Origin: Ignatzschineria sp. F8392
Lineage (GTDB): Bacteria > Pseudomonadota > Gammaproteobacteria > Cardiobacteriales > Wohlfahrtiimonadaceae
Assembly (NCBI RefSeq): GCF_002252045.1
Contig: NZ_NEFF01000001.1
Location: 806,001 to 870,000 of the forward strand
Length of the DNA: 64,000 bases
Reading direction: 5' to 3'
The notes under the pieces are model-generated. The model was not told the DNA's origin. It did not search any database and saw nothing but the letters and a program-made list of their open reading frames with translations. Below are positions 34,519 to 42,761 of this stretch, in pieces. How positions within the stretch are numbered: position 1 is the stretch's first letter; each line of letters begins with the position of its first letter. A program made the position numbers and the translations under genes.

Positions 34519-34780
34519 GTTGTGGGCATTTTTGAGTGGAGTTTTGGGCGCGTTAAGCGTCTTTTTTTATGTCTCAAATAAGCAGAAAGATCAAAAAATT
34601 AAGAGGCACAAAGATGAAGCGGAGCGATATAAAGCAGAAGCAGAGCAACAGAGATACATTGCAAAATCTGAAAGAACGACAAAGCGCATTAAAGATCGCA
34701 TCGATCGCGCTAGTGAGTCTGATATTGACTGCATGCTCAAGCAACAGGGCGCTTTACGAGATGAATCTGAGCGAAGTTAA
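34508..34780 (+). CDS. Inner-membrane spanin (Rz-like)
   Basis: 90 residues. N-terminal membrane anchor (about 3-23, LWAFLSGVLGALSVFFYVS) followed by a periplasmic coiled coil (QKIKRHKDEAERYKAEAEQQRYI) and a charged tail. The o-spanin gene lies within it in another frame. Together they fuse inner and outer membrane in the last lysis step. Confidence 0.8.
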   Translation: MMNKLWAFLSGVLGALSVFFYVSNKQKDQKIKRHKDEAERYKAEAEQQRYIAKSERTTKRIKDRIDRASESDIDCMLKQQGALRDESERS

Positions 34781-34886
34781 TTGTGCTGGTTGGTTTTTAA
34801 TAACGGCATCAACTAACGATACCTCTGAAACTAAGAAGCAGGTTGTCGTTCATAATGAGCGCTTCATCTCAAACTGCATTGATTGA
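34614..34886 (+). CDS. Outer-membrane spanin lipoprotein (Rz1-like), overlapping
   Basis: 90 residues in the +1 frame relative to the i-spanin, starting at ATG 34614 (agaggcac upstream) rather than 34569. A long n-region is followed by IASIALVSLILTACSSN, a lipobox with Cys at about residue 42. It extends 106 bp past the i-spanin stop, so it is a partly embedded rather than fully nested arrangement. Confidence 0.78.
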   Translation: MKRSDIKQKQSNRDTLQNLKERQSALKIASIALVSLILTACSSNRALYEMNLSEVNCAGWFLITASTNDTSETKKQVVVHNERFISNCID

Positions 34887-34898
34887 TGGTGTTTAAAT

Positions 34899-35177
34899 AT
34901 GGCAAATGAAAGATTAGGAAGATTAGAACAAAAGGCAAATGGTGTCGAGCAATGGATCTGGAAGACCATCTCGGCAATTGGACTCGCTTTGATTGTTTGG
35001 TATCTGAATGGGATCAACATCAGTTTAAAAACATTAAGTGATGACATCATTGCTATCAAGTTATCTGATAGTGCTAATGCTGTTCGAATGAACAAGATTG
35101 AAGAGGAAGTCATTACTCTTAAAGCGAGCGATAAAGAGATTAGACAGCGTGTAAGCGCATTAGAGCGAGAGAAGTAG
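34899..35177 (+). CDS. XhlA-like membrane/coiled-coil protein
   Basis: 92 residues. One membrane helix (about 20-40, WIWKTISAIGLALIVWYL) and a C-terminal heptad-repeat region ending IRQRVSALEREK. Similar to haemolysin XhlA-type phage lysis accessory proteins; could be a second holin or an antiholin. Confidence 0.55.
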   Translation: MANERLGRLEQKANGVEQWIWKTISAIGLALIVWYLNGINISLKTLSDDIIAIKLSDSANAVRMNKIEEEVITLKASDKEIRQRVSALEREK

Positions 35178-35179
35178 TT

Positions 35180-35371
35180 ATGAAAGAGTACATAGAACTT
35201 GAACCCTTCTTCGATGATCAGGGTGTTCTTCTTGTGCGCGATAAGATCACGAAAAAGGTTGTACATAATTTAAAAGCGGTATCAGTATCGAATGATGTTG
35301 AGACTATGCCGTATAAGATTTTAGATATTAAAGTTGCATCTGTGGGGAAGATTGAATGCAACGTCAAGTAA
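35180..35371 (+). CDS. Hypothetical small phage protein
   Basis: 63 residues, unrecognised; predicted beta-rich with an acidic N terminus. Starts 2 bp after the previous stop (RBS gagaag), overlaps the HNH gene by 16 bp. Probably a lysis- or packaging-region accessory protein. Confidence 0.5.
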   Translation: MKEYIELEPFFDDQGVLLVRDKITKKVVHNLKAVSVSNDVETMPYKILDIKVASVGKIECNVK

Positions 35372-35682
35372 TGCAACGTGGAAGATGGTGGCGCGCTTGG
35401 TATTCGACTGCACGATGGCGTGAGATGCGTAAACGCTTATTGCAGAAAAAACCTTACTGTCTTTATTGCAAGAAGCGAGAGGGAAGAATCGTTAAGGCCA
35501 CGGTTGCGGATCATATTATTCCACACAAAGGAAATCCTACATTGTTTTGGGATGAAGATAATCTACAGCCTCTCTGTAAACGATGTCATGACAGTGATAA
35601 AGCACGAGAAGAATCCGGCGGTAATGCCAAGATAAGATTTGGTGCTGATGGTTATCCGATCCAGGTACCCGGGGGGGAGTGA
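35356..35682 (+). CDS. HNH endonuclease of the packaging module
   Basis: 108 residues. WYSTARWREMRKRLLQKKPYCLYCKKREGR, then VADHIIPHKGN (HNH His pair), LFWDEDNLQPLCKRCHDSDKAREE with the second C-x2-C and Asn. In HK97-like cos phages an HNH protein encoded next to terminase is needed for genome-end cleavage; the location here, just upstream of TerS, matches. Confidence 0.9.
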   Translation: MQRQVMQRGRWWRAWYSTARWREMRKRLLQKKPYCLYCKKREGRIVKATVADHIIPHKGNPTLFWDEDNLQPLCKRCHDSDKAREESGGNAKIRFGADGYPIQVPGGE

Positions 35683-35770
35683 TTCTATTTTTGCGGATGC
35701 TCTTCTGTTTACCGCCCCCCCATACTTTTTTCTCTGCTTTGGACATTTTGCCTCACGCGCACGCGCGCGA
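35668..35770. other. Candidate cos/packaging region
   Basis: Between HNH and terminase: cccggggggg at 35668-35677, ccccccc at 35715-35721 (inverted G/C runs 37 bp apart) and the alternating purine-pyrimidine cgcgcacgcgcgcg around 35756-35769. No coding frame in 35683-35807. A cos site is expected here in HNH-terminase phages. Confidence 0.4.
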
Positions 35771-35807
35771 TTTATAACTGTTTTTTAATCTTGTCAAGGA
35801 GAGTATT

Positions 35808-36275
35808 ATGAAAGCTGATACAGCAAATGCAATAGTTGATGCATTTAAGCAAGCTCAAAAGATTCATGATCCTCCTGAGTTTATTCATTTAAAAAAGGAG
35901 GAGATACCTTTTTGGGAAGCGATTATGCGTTCAAAAGCATATGAGACATGGACAGAATTTGATTTGATTCAAGCTGCAAATCTTGCCGTTTCTCAAGCAA
36001 CGATTCAAAAGTTAACGGAAGAGATCCGGGAAGAGGGAGTTGTCGTTAAGAAAGAGGGAACAAATACAACGATTCCAAATCCGAAGATTGATGCAAAGAT
36101 CAAAGAGACAGATCTCTCAATTCGCTTATCGCGGATCATTCACGTTCATTCGGAAGCGACAGGTGGCAGAGCAAAAGATGCTAGAGGAAAAAATAGAAGC
36201 GTAAGAGATGCTCGAAATGTGATGAGAGCAGGATCTCCTCTACTTGCAGGAGGAGGGTTGCCACTGAATGATTGA
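35808..36275 (+). CDS. Terminase small subunit (P27 family)
   Basis: 155 residues. P27-like features: EEIPFWEAIMRSKAYETWTEFDLIQAANLA, then EEGVVVKKEGTNTTIPNPKIDAKIKETDLSIRLSRIIHV. It recognises the phage genome at packaging. RBS aaggaga, overlaps the large subunit by 8 bp. Confidence 0.85.
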   Translation: MKADTANAIVDAFKQAQKIHDPPEFIHLKKEEIPFWEAIMRSKAYETWTEFDLIQAANLAVSQATIQKLTEEIREEGVVVKKEGTNTTIPNPKIDAKIKETDLSIRLSRIIHVHSEATGGRAKDARGKNRSVRDARNVMRAGSPLLAGGGLPLND

Positions 36276-37914
36276 ACCACGTTATATTGAGTTGCCAGTA
36301 CATATCATCAGAGCAATCAAGAGTGGTCCTGTTCCTAAAGTAAGAAATTGGCGAGAGTTAGAGTTTCATCAGCTGACAAGAGCTGAACGAATGTGCGCTT
36401 TTATAGAGAATCATTGTGTTGTGCCAGAGGGTAAATTAGCAGGTCAGCCGGCAAAGTTAGCGCTCTTTCAAGAAGCTTTTATCTATGCTGTTTATGATAA
36501 TCCTCATCAAACAACTGAAGCGATTCTTTCAATTGCCCGTAAAAACGGCAAAACCGGATTAATCGCTTTTTTAATGCTTGGTCATATTGTCGGTCCAGAA
36601 TCAAAGCTCAACTCTCGAGTGATATCGGGCGCAATGAGTCGTGAGCAAGCTTCAGAAGTTTATCGGGCAGCTTCTAATAGTGCCGAGTTATCTGATGATC
36701 TTCGCTCTTTAGTGCGAGCAACACCATCGCAAAAAACGCTCTTAGGATTAGCTGTGAATGCCGAGTATAAAGCGATCAGCGCGGAGGGAAAGACGGCGCA
36801 TGGTAATAACCCTGTTTTAACAATTATTGATGAGGCTGGGCAGATTAAAGGAAGCACTTCCGAATTTATCGAAGCAATTACAACTGCCGGCGGTGCTTAT
36901 GATGATCCTCTGCGAATCACAATTAGTACTCAGTCTGAAACAGATCATGATTATTTCTCTCTCGATATTGATGATGCCATCGAGCATCAGCCGGCCGATA
37001 AAGTTTGCCACTTATATGAAGCCGAGAAAGATTGCGATCTGCTCGATGAGAAGCAGTGGCTCTATGCAAACCCGGCGCTTGGTGAATTTAAAGATATTAA
37101 CTATTTGAGAGCAGAAGCGGATAAGGCGACAAGATCGCCTCGATTAGCGAATACCTTTCGGCGTTATCAGCTTAACCAACGGATAGTGTCTAATGAAGCT
37201 TATATCCAGGCGGATGAATGGAAGCTCTGTAATGGCAAGCCAGCAATGCTTGATAAAGAGATGCAGATCTTTGGTGGACTCGATCTATCGAAGACGACCG
37301 ATTTAACGTCATTGGTTTTGATTGGGATCGATTCTGTTGATTCAGATCATGCAGTTCATGTTCATCCTTACTTTTGGATGCCGAATGAAAAGATAGAAGA
37401 GCGCGATAAAACAGATCGTGCGCCGTACATCTTTTGGCGTGATGAGGGATATATCAAAACAACACCGGGGGCAACGGTTGATTACGATTTTGTTGCGTAT
37501 CAATTGATTGAAATCCTAGAAGATCACGGGCTTTGGTTCACTGATCTTAAGATCGGTTTCGACAGATGGAAGATCGGGGAGCTTAAGAAGTCTTTATTAG
37601 CGCTCAATGTTCCAGAATCTGATATTAATCAATGTTTTATAGAGCATGGGCAAGGCTTTAAAGATATGACGCCGGCATTGGAAAAGCTTACGGAATATAT
37701 TCTCAATCATCAGCTTAGGCATGGTGATAATCCCGTTTTAAATATGTGTTCATTCAATGCGATAGCGGTAGAAGATCCGGCGGAGAATGTGAAGCTCGAT
37801 AAGAGGAGAGCAACAGGTCGAATCGATGGAGTACAAGCATTAGCAATGGCAGTGGGAACATCTCTAAAAGAGCCTAACGAAGCTCCTAAAGAGCCTTCAT
37901 TATTTTTTATTTAG
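36268..37914 (+). CDS. Terminase large subunit (Terminase_1, HK97-type)
   Basis: 548 residues. ATPase domain: Walker A-like SIARKNGKTGLIAF (about residue 88), Walker B LTIIDEAGQ (about 184-192), coupling motif STQSETD. Nuclease domain: FGGLDLSKTTDLTSLVLIG, IGFDRWKI and late Asp residues. It pumps and cuts DNA. Length is typical for the HK97/phiC31 branch. Confidence 0.95.
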   Translation: MIEPRYIELPVHIIRAIKSGPVPKVRNWRELEFHQLTRAERMCAFIENHCVVPEGKLAGQPAKLALFQEAFIYAVYDNPHQTTEAILSIARKNGKTGLIAFLMLGHIVGPESKLNSRVISGAMSREQASEVYRAASNSAELSDDLRSLVRATPSQKTLLGLAVNAEYKAISAEGKTAHGNNPVLTIIDEAGQIKGSTSEFIEAITTAGGAYDDPLRITISTQSETDHDYFSLDIDDAIEHQPADKVCHLYEAEKDCDLLDEKQWLYANPALGEFKDINYLRAEADKATRSPRLANTFRRYQLNQRIVSNEAYIQADEWKLCNGKPAMLDKEMQIFGGLDLSKTTDLTSLVLIGIDSVDSDHAVHVHPYFWMPNEKIEERDKTDRAPYIFWRDEGYIKTTPGATVDYDFVAYQLIEILEDHGLWFTDLKIGFDRWKIGELKKSLLALNVPESDINQCFIEHGQGFKDMTPALEKLTEYILNHQLRHGDNPVLNMCSFNAIAVEDPAENVKLDKRRATGRIDGVQALAMAVGTSLKEPNEAPKEPSLFFI

Positions 37915-37923
37915 GAAAGAGTA

Positions 37924-38520
37924 ATGGATCAAAACTTACAGAAAAATAAACGTGCATATTCGGTAATTAAGCTTAAAAGCTTTGATTCTGAAGATGATTT
38001 TTTCATCTTTTCCGGTATTGCAACAACACCTAAAACAGATCGTCATGGTGATGTTGTTGAGCCGAAAGGCATTGAATTTGAAAACCCAGTCCCTCTGCTT
38101 TGGCAACATCGACATGCTGAACCTGTAGGCCACGTTTACTTTGAAGAGGCTACAGATGAGGGGGTAAAGTTTACCGCTAAGATCCCCTATATCAAAGAAC
38201 CAGGAGAGCTTAAAAAACGTGTCGATGAAGCGATTCACTCAATCCAATATGACTTGGTGCGATGCCTCTCTATCGGGTTTGGTGTGAAGAAATATGCCTG
38301 GATTGATGAAACTTACGGTATGCATATCCAGGAGTGGGAATGTTATGAATTATCGCTTGTAACAATCCCGGCCAATTCAGATGCGATCATCACGGAAATT
38401 AAGAGTATTGAGCAACAACAACGGGCGCTACCGATCAATGTTGATCAATCAAGAAAATCAGTCGGCGTTACGACTTTAGCTTCAAAGAAAGCGAAAAAAG
38501 TTATTCCAATCTATTCATAG
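37924..38520 (+). CDS. HK97-family prohead protease
   Basis: 198 residues. The S78-type motifs are visible: FIFSGIATTPKTDRHGDVVEPKGI, PLLWQHRHAEPVGHV (catalytic His) and DLVRCLSIGFGVKK (catalytic Ser), ECYELSLVTIPANSDA. It matures the capsid by removing the scaffolding delta domain of the major capsid protein. RBS aggaaag. Confidence 0.92.
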   Translation: MDQNLQKNKRAYSVIKLKSFDSEDDFFIFSGIATTPKTDRHGDVVEPKGIEFENPVPLLWQHRHAEPVGHVYFEEATDEGVKFTAKIPYIKEPGELKKRVDEAIHSIQYDLVRCLSIGFGVKKYAWIDETYGMHIQEWECYELSLVTIPANSDAIITEIKSIEQQQRALPINVDQSRKSVGVTTLASKKAKKVIPIYS

Positions 38521-38584
38521 ATTTATTCATAGATTTATTCATTAATAGATTCATTAGTTGATTTATAAAGATAAGAGGAAAGAT

Positions 38585-39964
38585 ATGTTTGCAGATCATA
38601 TTAAAGGGCTTAAGGCCGCAAAACAGAAAGCACTTGAAGAGAAAAAAGCGATCTTGAAAAAAGCACAAGATGAAGGGCGTACACTCTCTGAGAACGAAAT
38701 TGCTGAGCTACAAGAGCGAGATGAGAATATCGCGACAATTGATACAGATCTTAAATATTATCAAGATGCGATGAATGCTGATCAAACCACTGCCGAGCCA
38801 GTCAATGGGGACACCCAAGAAGCAGGGCAAAAATCTCGGCAAGGCACGGGATCGGTGCGCGTTATTGAACCTAAGTTAGAGAAGGGCGTGCTCTTTGCGC
38901 GTGTGGTGAAAACATTGGCGCAGGCGAAAGGATCAGTTTCTGATGCCATTGCGATTGCCGAGAATCAGGCGCGTTTAACGAATGACAATCGAGTGTTGAA
39001 GATGGTAAAAGCCTCTGTAGCGCCGGCAACAACTCAAGATTCGACGTGGGCAGGCGCATTAACGGAAGGGAAAGAAGCTTCTAAAGAGTTTATCGAGCTT
39101 TTATTGCCGGAAACCATTATGGGTAAATTTGGTCGTGATGGTATCCCGGCTCTTCGCGAAATTCCCTTTAATGTGTTAGTGCCAGGGCAGAGTTTAGGCG
39201 GTACAGCAGATTGGGTCGGTGAGGGTAAATCAGCGCCGGTAACATCGGCAGGTTTCTACAATGTGAAGCTTGATCGAATGAAGTTATCAGCTCTATCAGT
39301 GTTGACTGAAGAGATGGTCATGGATAGTAGCCCGGCAGCAGATCTGCTTGTTCGCGATACATTGATTGCTGCAATCTCCACAAAGATTGACCAAGACTTT
39401 ATTGATCCCGGTAAAAAAGAAACTCCTAATCGTTCTCCGGCATCTATCACAAATAAGGCAACGGCAATCGAGAGTACCGGCAACAATGTTGCAGCGATTA
39501 AGCGAGATGCAACGTTACTTCATAAGCCATTTATTGAGGCTAATATTCCCACTAATCGTCTCTGCTGGTTGATGGGTTCATCTACTGCATTAACGCTCTC
39601 ATTGATGACGACAGATTTAGGGGTTCAAGCATTCCCAGGCATGACGCCAAATGGTGGATTCTTCCTTGGTCGACCAGTGATTGTGAGTAGTAATATTGGG
39701 AAGATGCTTATTCTTGCTGATGCAGCAAGTATTCTCATTGCTAAAGGTGATGATATCGCTGTGAAATATAGCCAGGAAGCGACGATTAAGATGAGTTCTG
39801 ATCCAGATAACGATACCAATTCAGAATCTGTCAGCATGTTCCAAAACGATATGATCGCGATTAAAACGGATCAATATATCAATTGGAAATTAGCACGAGA
39901 TAAGGGTGTTGCTTACATCAGAGAGGTTAATTGGGATTTTGAAGATGGCGCGCCGGGAAAGTAA
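38585..39964 (+). CDS. Major capsid protein, HK97 fold (0-frame product)
   Basis: 459 residues from ATG 38585 (agaggaaag upstream; TTG/ATG-like extension at 38558 lacks one). An N-terminal coiled-coil delta domain (about 1-75) is followed by the HK97 fold: VPGQSLGGTADWVGEGKSAPVTSAGFYNVKLDRMKLSALSVLTEEMV, NGGFFLGRPVIVSSNIG, and MIAIKTDQYINWKLARDKGVAYI. The stop follows directly on a G_GGA_AAG heptamer, and the -1 frame stays open for 59 further codons. A minority of subunits are therefore probably extended. Confidence 0.95.
   Translation: MFADHIKGLKAAKQKALEEKKAILKKAQDEGRTLSENEIAELQERDENIATIDTDLKYYQDAMNADQTTAEPVNGDTQEAGQKSRQGTGSVRVIEPKLEKGVLFARVVKTLAQAKGSVSDAIAIAENQARLTNDNRVLKMVKASVAPATTQDSTWAGALTEGKEASKEFIELLLPETIMGKFGRDGIPALREIPFNVLVPGQSLGGTADWVGEGKSAPVTSAGFYNVKLDRMKLSALSVLTEEMVMDSSPAADLLVRDTLIAAISTKIDQDFIDPGKKETPNRSPASITNKATAIESTGNNVAAIKRDATLLHKPFIEANIPTNRLCWLMGSSTALTLSLMTTDLGVQAFPGMTPNGGFFLGRPVIVSSNIGKMLILADAASILIAKGDDIAVKYSQEATIKMSSDPDNDTNSESVSMFQNDMIAIKTDQYINWKLARDKGVAYIREVNWDFEDGAPGK
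39955..39961 (+). promoter_or_regulatory. Programmed -1 frameshift site at the capsid stop codon
   Basis: Heptamer G_GGA_AAG with 0-frame codons ccg gga aag, then the stop taa (39962-39964). It is identical to the slippery sequence of the lambda G/GT genes. Slippage gives ggg aaa and continues at gta 39961. Confidence 0.75.
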
Positions 39965-40140
39965 TCACCCCACAATCCGCTATTAGAGTGAATTCTGATG
40001 AAGTGAATGCTTCAAAAGCTGCATTAGAGTATGCGGAAGAAAAGGGCATTGATATTCGTCAGGTTCCGGGAAGCGGATCAGGGGGAAGTATTACGAAACC
40101 CGATGTTGAAAAATATCTTGAAACGTTAAATCAAGAGTAA
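39961..40140 (+). CDS. -1 frame extension of the capsid protein: E3-binding-like domain
   Basis: 59 residues read only after a -1 shift at 39955-39961; fusion product 518 residues. Residues 16-55 of the extension resemble a peripheral-subunit-binding (E3-binding) domain: NASKAALEYAEEKGIDIRQV, PGSGSGGSITKPDVEKYLE. There is no ATG and no RBS; a GTG at 39988 is the only internal start and is poorly placed. Such a domain on some capsid subunits could be a surface decoration. A free protein from GTG is the alternative. Confidence 0.7.
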   Translation, partial: VITPQSAIRVNSDEVNASKAALEYAEEKGIDIRQVPGSGSGGSITKPDVEKYLETLNQE

Positions 40141-40146
40141 AAGATA

Positions 40147-40168
40147 AGCCCCGAAAGGGGCTTTTTTG
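40147..40168 (+). terminator. Terminator between capsid and portal genes
   Basis: agcccc/ggggct stem with a gaaa-type loop and six T. It lies inside the structural operon, so late transcription must read through it. Confidence 0.8.
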
Positions 40169-40179
40169 ATGAGGTTAGC

Positions 40180-41502
40180 ATGTTTGGTTTTTTTAAGAGA
40201 AAGCGGAAAGAGAAGCAATTGAGTCCGGCCACCAGTGGTGGATGGAGACCTCTCATCATCGGCGATATCTTTACAGGCGCTTGGCAGAAAGGGGAAGAGC
40301 TACAAAAAGAGACTTCCTTAACACACTATGCTGTCTTTACTTGCTTAAGTCTGATCTCACAAAGTATTGCACAATTGCCCTTTATTTTTGTTAAGCAGAA
40401 AAATGGCGTATTAAAGCGGACGAAGAGCGAGATTCTTAATGTCTTACGCAAGCCTAATTACTATCAAAATCACATTCAATTTAAAGAAGCGTGGATGTTG
40501 TCGAAGCTCATGTACGGCAATACTTATGTTCTTAAAGTGAGAGATAGTCGGGACAAAGTGATTGGTTACCACATTTTGAATCCCACAGCCGTACAGCCAT
40601 TGGTTTCCGATAGTGGGATTGTCTATTACAAATTATCAACAGATAATTTAGCGTCCATTGGTGAAGATGTTACGGTGCCAGCCAGTGAAATTCTTCATGA
40701 TCGCTTTAACTGCTTTTATCATCCTTTGGTGGGTATTTCCCCGTTATCGGCAGCTTCTCTATCTGTAAAGCAGGGATTAAAAATCCAGGAAAACAGCACC
40801 ACATTTTTCAGTAATAAAGCGGTTCCCAGTGGTTTATTGATAGCGCCGGGATCTATCTCTGACGAGACGGCAAATCGAATGAAAAAGCATTGGGAGGCAA
40901 ATTATTCCGGCAATGGTGCCGGCAAAGTGGCGGTATTAGGCGATGGTTTAAAGTTTGAGCCAATGGCGATGACGGCTCTTGATTCACAATTGATTGAGCA
41001 ATTGAAATTGACTGCAGAAGTTGTCTGTTCAGTCTTCAAAGTTCATCCCTATCTAGCCGGCATTTCAGATAAACGGCCACAGGAGACGGTAGAAGCGATT
41101 CATTTGGAGTTTCTTCAAAAGACATTGCAATTTCATATTGAATCGATGGAAGCGGTGCTTGATGATGCGAATGATCTCGACGGCGTCACGGAATCGATCG
41201 ATTTAGATACTGCAAATATGCTCAGGATGGATACGGTTAATCGCTATAAATCCCATAGTGAAGGGCTAAAAGCAGGATTTAGAACGATCAATGAAGTGCG
41301 TGCTTCTGAAGGATTAGATCCGGTGACAGGTGGTGATACACCGTATCTGCAACAGCAGAATTTCTCGCTAGAAGCATTGGCAAAACGGGATGCAAAAGAA
41401 GATCCCTTCTCCAACAGATCAGAGCCAGAACCTAAAAAAGATCGAGAAGAGGATACAAAATCGCTATTGAAAGGCTTAATCGAAGGATTTAAGAATGGAT
41501 AA
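40180..41502 (+). CDS. Portal protein, HK97 family
   Basis: 440 residues. Typical features: TSLTHYAVFTCLSLISQSIAQLPF, YGNTYVLKVRDSRDKVIGYHILNP, GISPLSAASLSVKQGL, NSTTFFSNKAVPSGLL, and GISDKRPQETVEAIHLEFLQKTL. It forms the dodecameric vertex for DNA passage. The gene order protease-capsid-portal is unusual, since HK97 itself has portal first. Overlaps the next gene by 8 bp. Confidence 0.93.
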   Translation: MFGFFKRKRKEKQLSPATSGGWRPLIIGDIFTGAWQKGEELQKETSLTHYAVFTCLSLISQSIAQLPFIFVKQKNGVLKRTKSEILNVLRKPNYYQNHIQFKEAWMLSKLMYGNTYVLKVRDSRDKVIGYHILNPTAVQPLVSDSGIVYYKLSTDNLASIGEDVTVPASEILHDRFNCFYHPLVGISPLSAASLSVKQGLKIQENSTTFFSNKAVPSGLLIAPGSISDETANRMKKHWEANYSGNGAGKVAVLGDGLKFEPMAMTALDSQLIEQLKLTAEVVCSVFKVHPYLAGISDKRPQETVEAIHLEFLQKTLQFHIESMEAVLDDANDLDGVTESIDLDTANMLRMDTVNRYKSHSEGLKAGFRTINEVRASEGLDPVTGGDTPYLQQQNFSLEALAKRDAKEDPFSNRSEPEPKKDREEDTKSLLKGLIEGFKNG

Positions 41503-42460
41503 GTTAAAGCAAGAATTATTAAGTACCATCAAATCATTTATTCATGAGCAGATTGCACCTCTTCATAATGAAATCAAAGCATTACATGAAGAGAATCAGC
41601 GACTTAACGATCTTATTAAAAATCTTCCCAAGCCGGCAGATGGCCAAAATGGTAAAGATGGTCGAGATGGCAAGGATGGCCAGAACGGCAAAGATGGAAA
41701 AGATTTCGATCAGCAGATTGCGAAAGAGATGTTAGAGCTGATGTTTGAGCCTTACAAAATAAAGCTGGCCAATCTCAAAGATGGGCGTGACGGTAAGGAT
41801 GGCCAAAACGGTAAGGACGGCGCATCTGCTTACGACATTGCTGTTAAATATGGCTTTAAGGGAACTGAACTTGAGTTTGCTCAAGCGCAATTTGGTAAAG
41901 ATGGTCGAGACGGAAAAGATGGTGCGCCGGGGAAAAATGGCGCGGATGGTCAAGATGGCGCTTCCGCCTATGATCTTGCCGTTAAATATGGTTTCAAAGG
42001 AACGCAATTAGAATTCGCAAAAGCTCAATTTGGAAAAGACGGCAAAGATGGCCAAAACGGTAAGGATGGCCGTGATGGGAAAGATGGTGTCGGTTTTGAT
42101 GATCTCAAAGTTGAGTTTGATGGGGAACGAACTATTCAATTGAAATTTGAAGCTAATGGAAATACGAAATCTTATGAGTTTTCTTTCCCGGCAATGATCT
42201 ATAAAGGTGTTTATAGAGATGGCCAAGAGTATCAAATAGGCGATACGGTCACAGATAACGGAAGCTTATGGACTTGCTTAAAGCCCACCAAAGAGCGACC
42301 TATTTCAGCAGAAAAAGGCTATTGGCAATTAGCTGTCAAGCATGGGCGACAGGGCGAAAAGGGAGCGCCGGGAATGAGTGCTTATGATTTGGCTGTAAAA
42401 AATGGCTTTAAAGGCTCTGAGAAAGAGTATTTAGCTGAGATCAGAAGGGGAATAAAATGA
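41495..42460 (+). CDS. Collagen-like virion protein with repeat modules
   Basis: 321 residues. N-terminal coiled coil (1-45), then Gly-X-Y blocks (GQNGKDGRDGKDGQNGKDG types) alternating with three copies of a module AYD(I/L)AVK-GFKG(T/S)--E(F/Y) (about 107, 149, 305). Residues 240-275 resemble a carbohydrate-binding CBM5/12-like module: YKGVYRDGQEYQIGDTVTDNG, then SLWTCLKP. Trimeric triple-helix structure is likely. Its place between portal and connectors is unusual for a fibre; it may be a head or neck fibre. Confidence 0.7.
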   Translation: MDKLKQELLSTIKSFIHEQIAPLHNEIKALHEENQRLNDLIKNLPKPADGQNGKDGRDGKDGQNGKDGKDFDQQIAKEMLELMFEPYKIKLANLKDGRDGKDGQNGKDGASAYDIAVKYGFKGTELEFAQAQFGKDGRDGKDGAPGKNGADGQDGASAYDLAVKYGFKGTQLEFAKAQFGKDGKDGQNGKDGRDGKDGVGFDDLKVEFDGERTIQLKFEANGNTKSYEFSFPAMIYKGVYRDGQEYQIGDTVTDNGSLWTCLKPTKERPISAEKGYWQLAVKHGRQGEKGAPGMSAYDLAVKNGFKGSEKEYLAEIRRGIK

Positions 42461-42753
42461 TGTTAGTGACATTAGAGGAAGCGAAGCATCAATGCTATGT
42501 GGATCATGATTTTGATGATGAATTAATTACTCTCTATATCAAAACGGCAAGTGCGGCTGTAGCTAGATATATTAAGCGTGATGATCTAACAAGTGAAAAT
42601 GCGCCAATAGAAGCTAAATACGCAACATTAGCTTATGTCGGAAAGATGTATAAAGATCGCGATAATGATGAAAACCAAGATTATACCCACGGCATGCTCC
42701 CCAATTTTGTAACGGCAATTCTCTATCCTTTACGTGAACCCACAGTGCAGTAG
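42457..42753 (+). CDS. Head-tail connector (gp6-like)
   Basis: 98 residues, all-helical. MLVTLEEAKHQCYVDHDFDDELITLYIKTASAAVARYI is characteristic of the gp6-like/Phage_gp6 connector that sits under the portal. Start overlaps the stop of the collagen-like gene (ATGATG). Confidence 0.88.
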   Translation: MMLVTLEEAKHQCYVDHDFDDELITLYIKTASAAVARYIKRDDLTSENAPIEAKYATLAYVGKMYKDRDNDENQDYTHGMLPNFVTAILYPLREPTVQ

Positions 42754-42761
42754 GAGGGAAT

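Noticed and set aside
41544-42235. Open frames on both strands across the collagen-like gene
   Set aside because: Products of the GGN-repeat structure in other frames (Met/Lys/Arg or Ile/Thr repeats).
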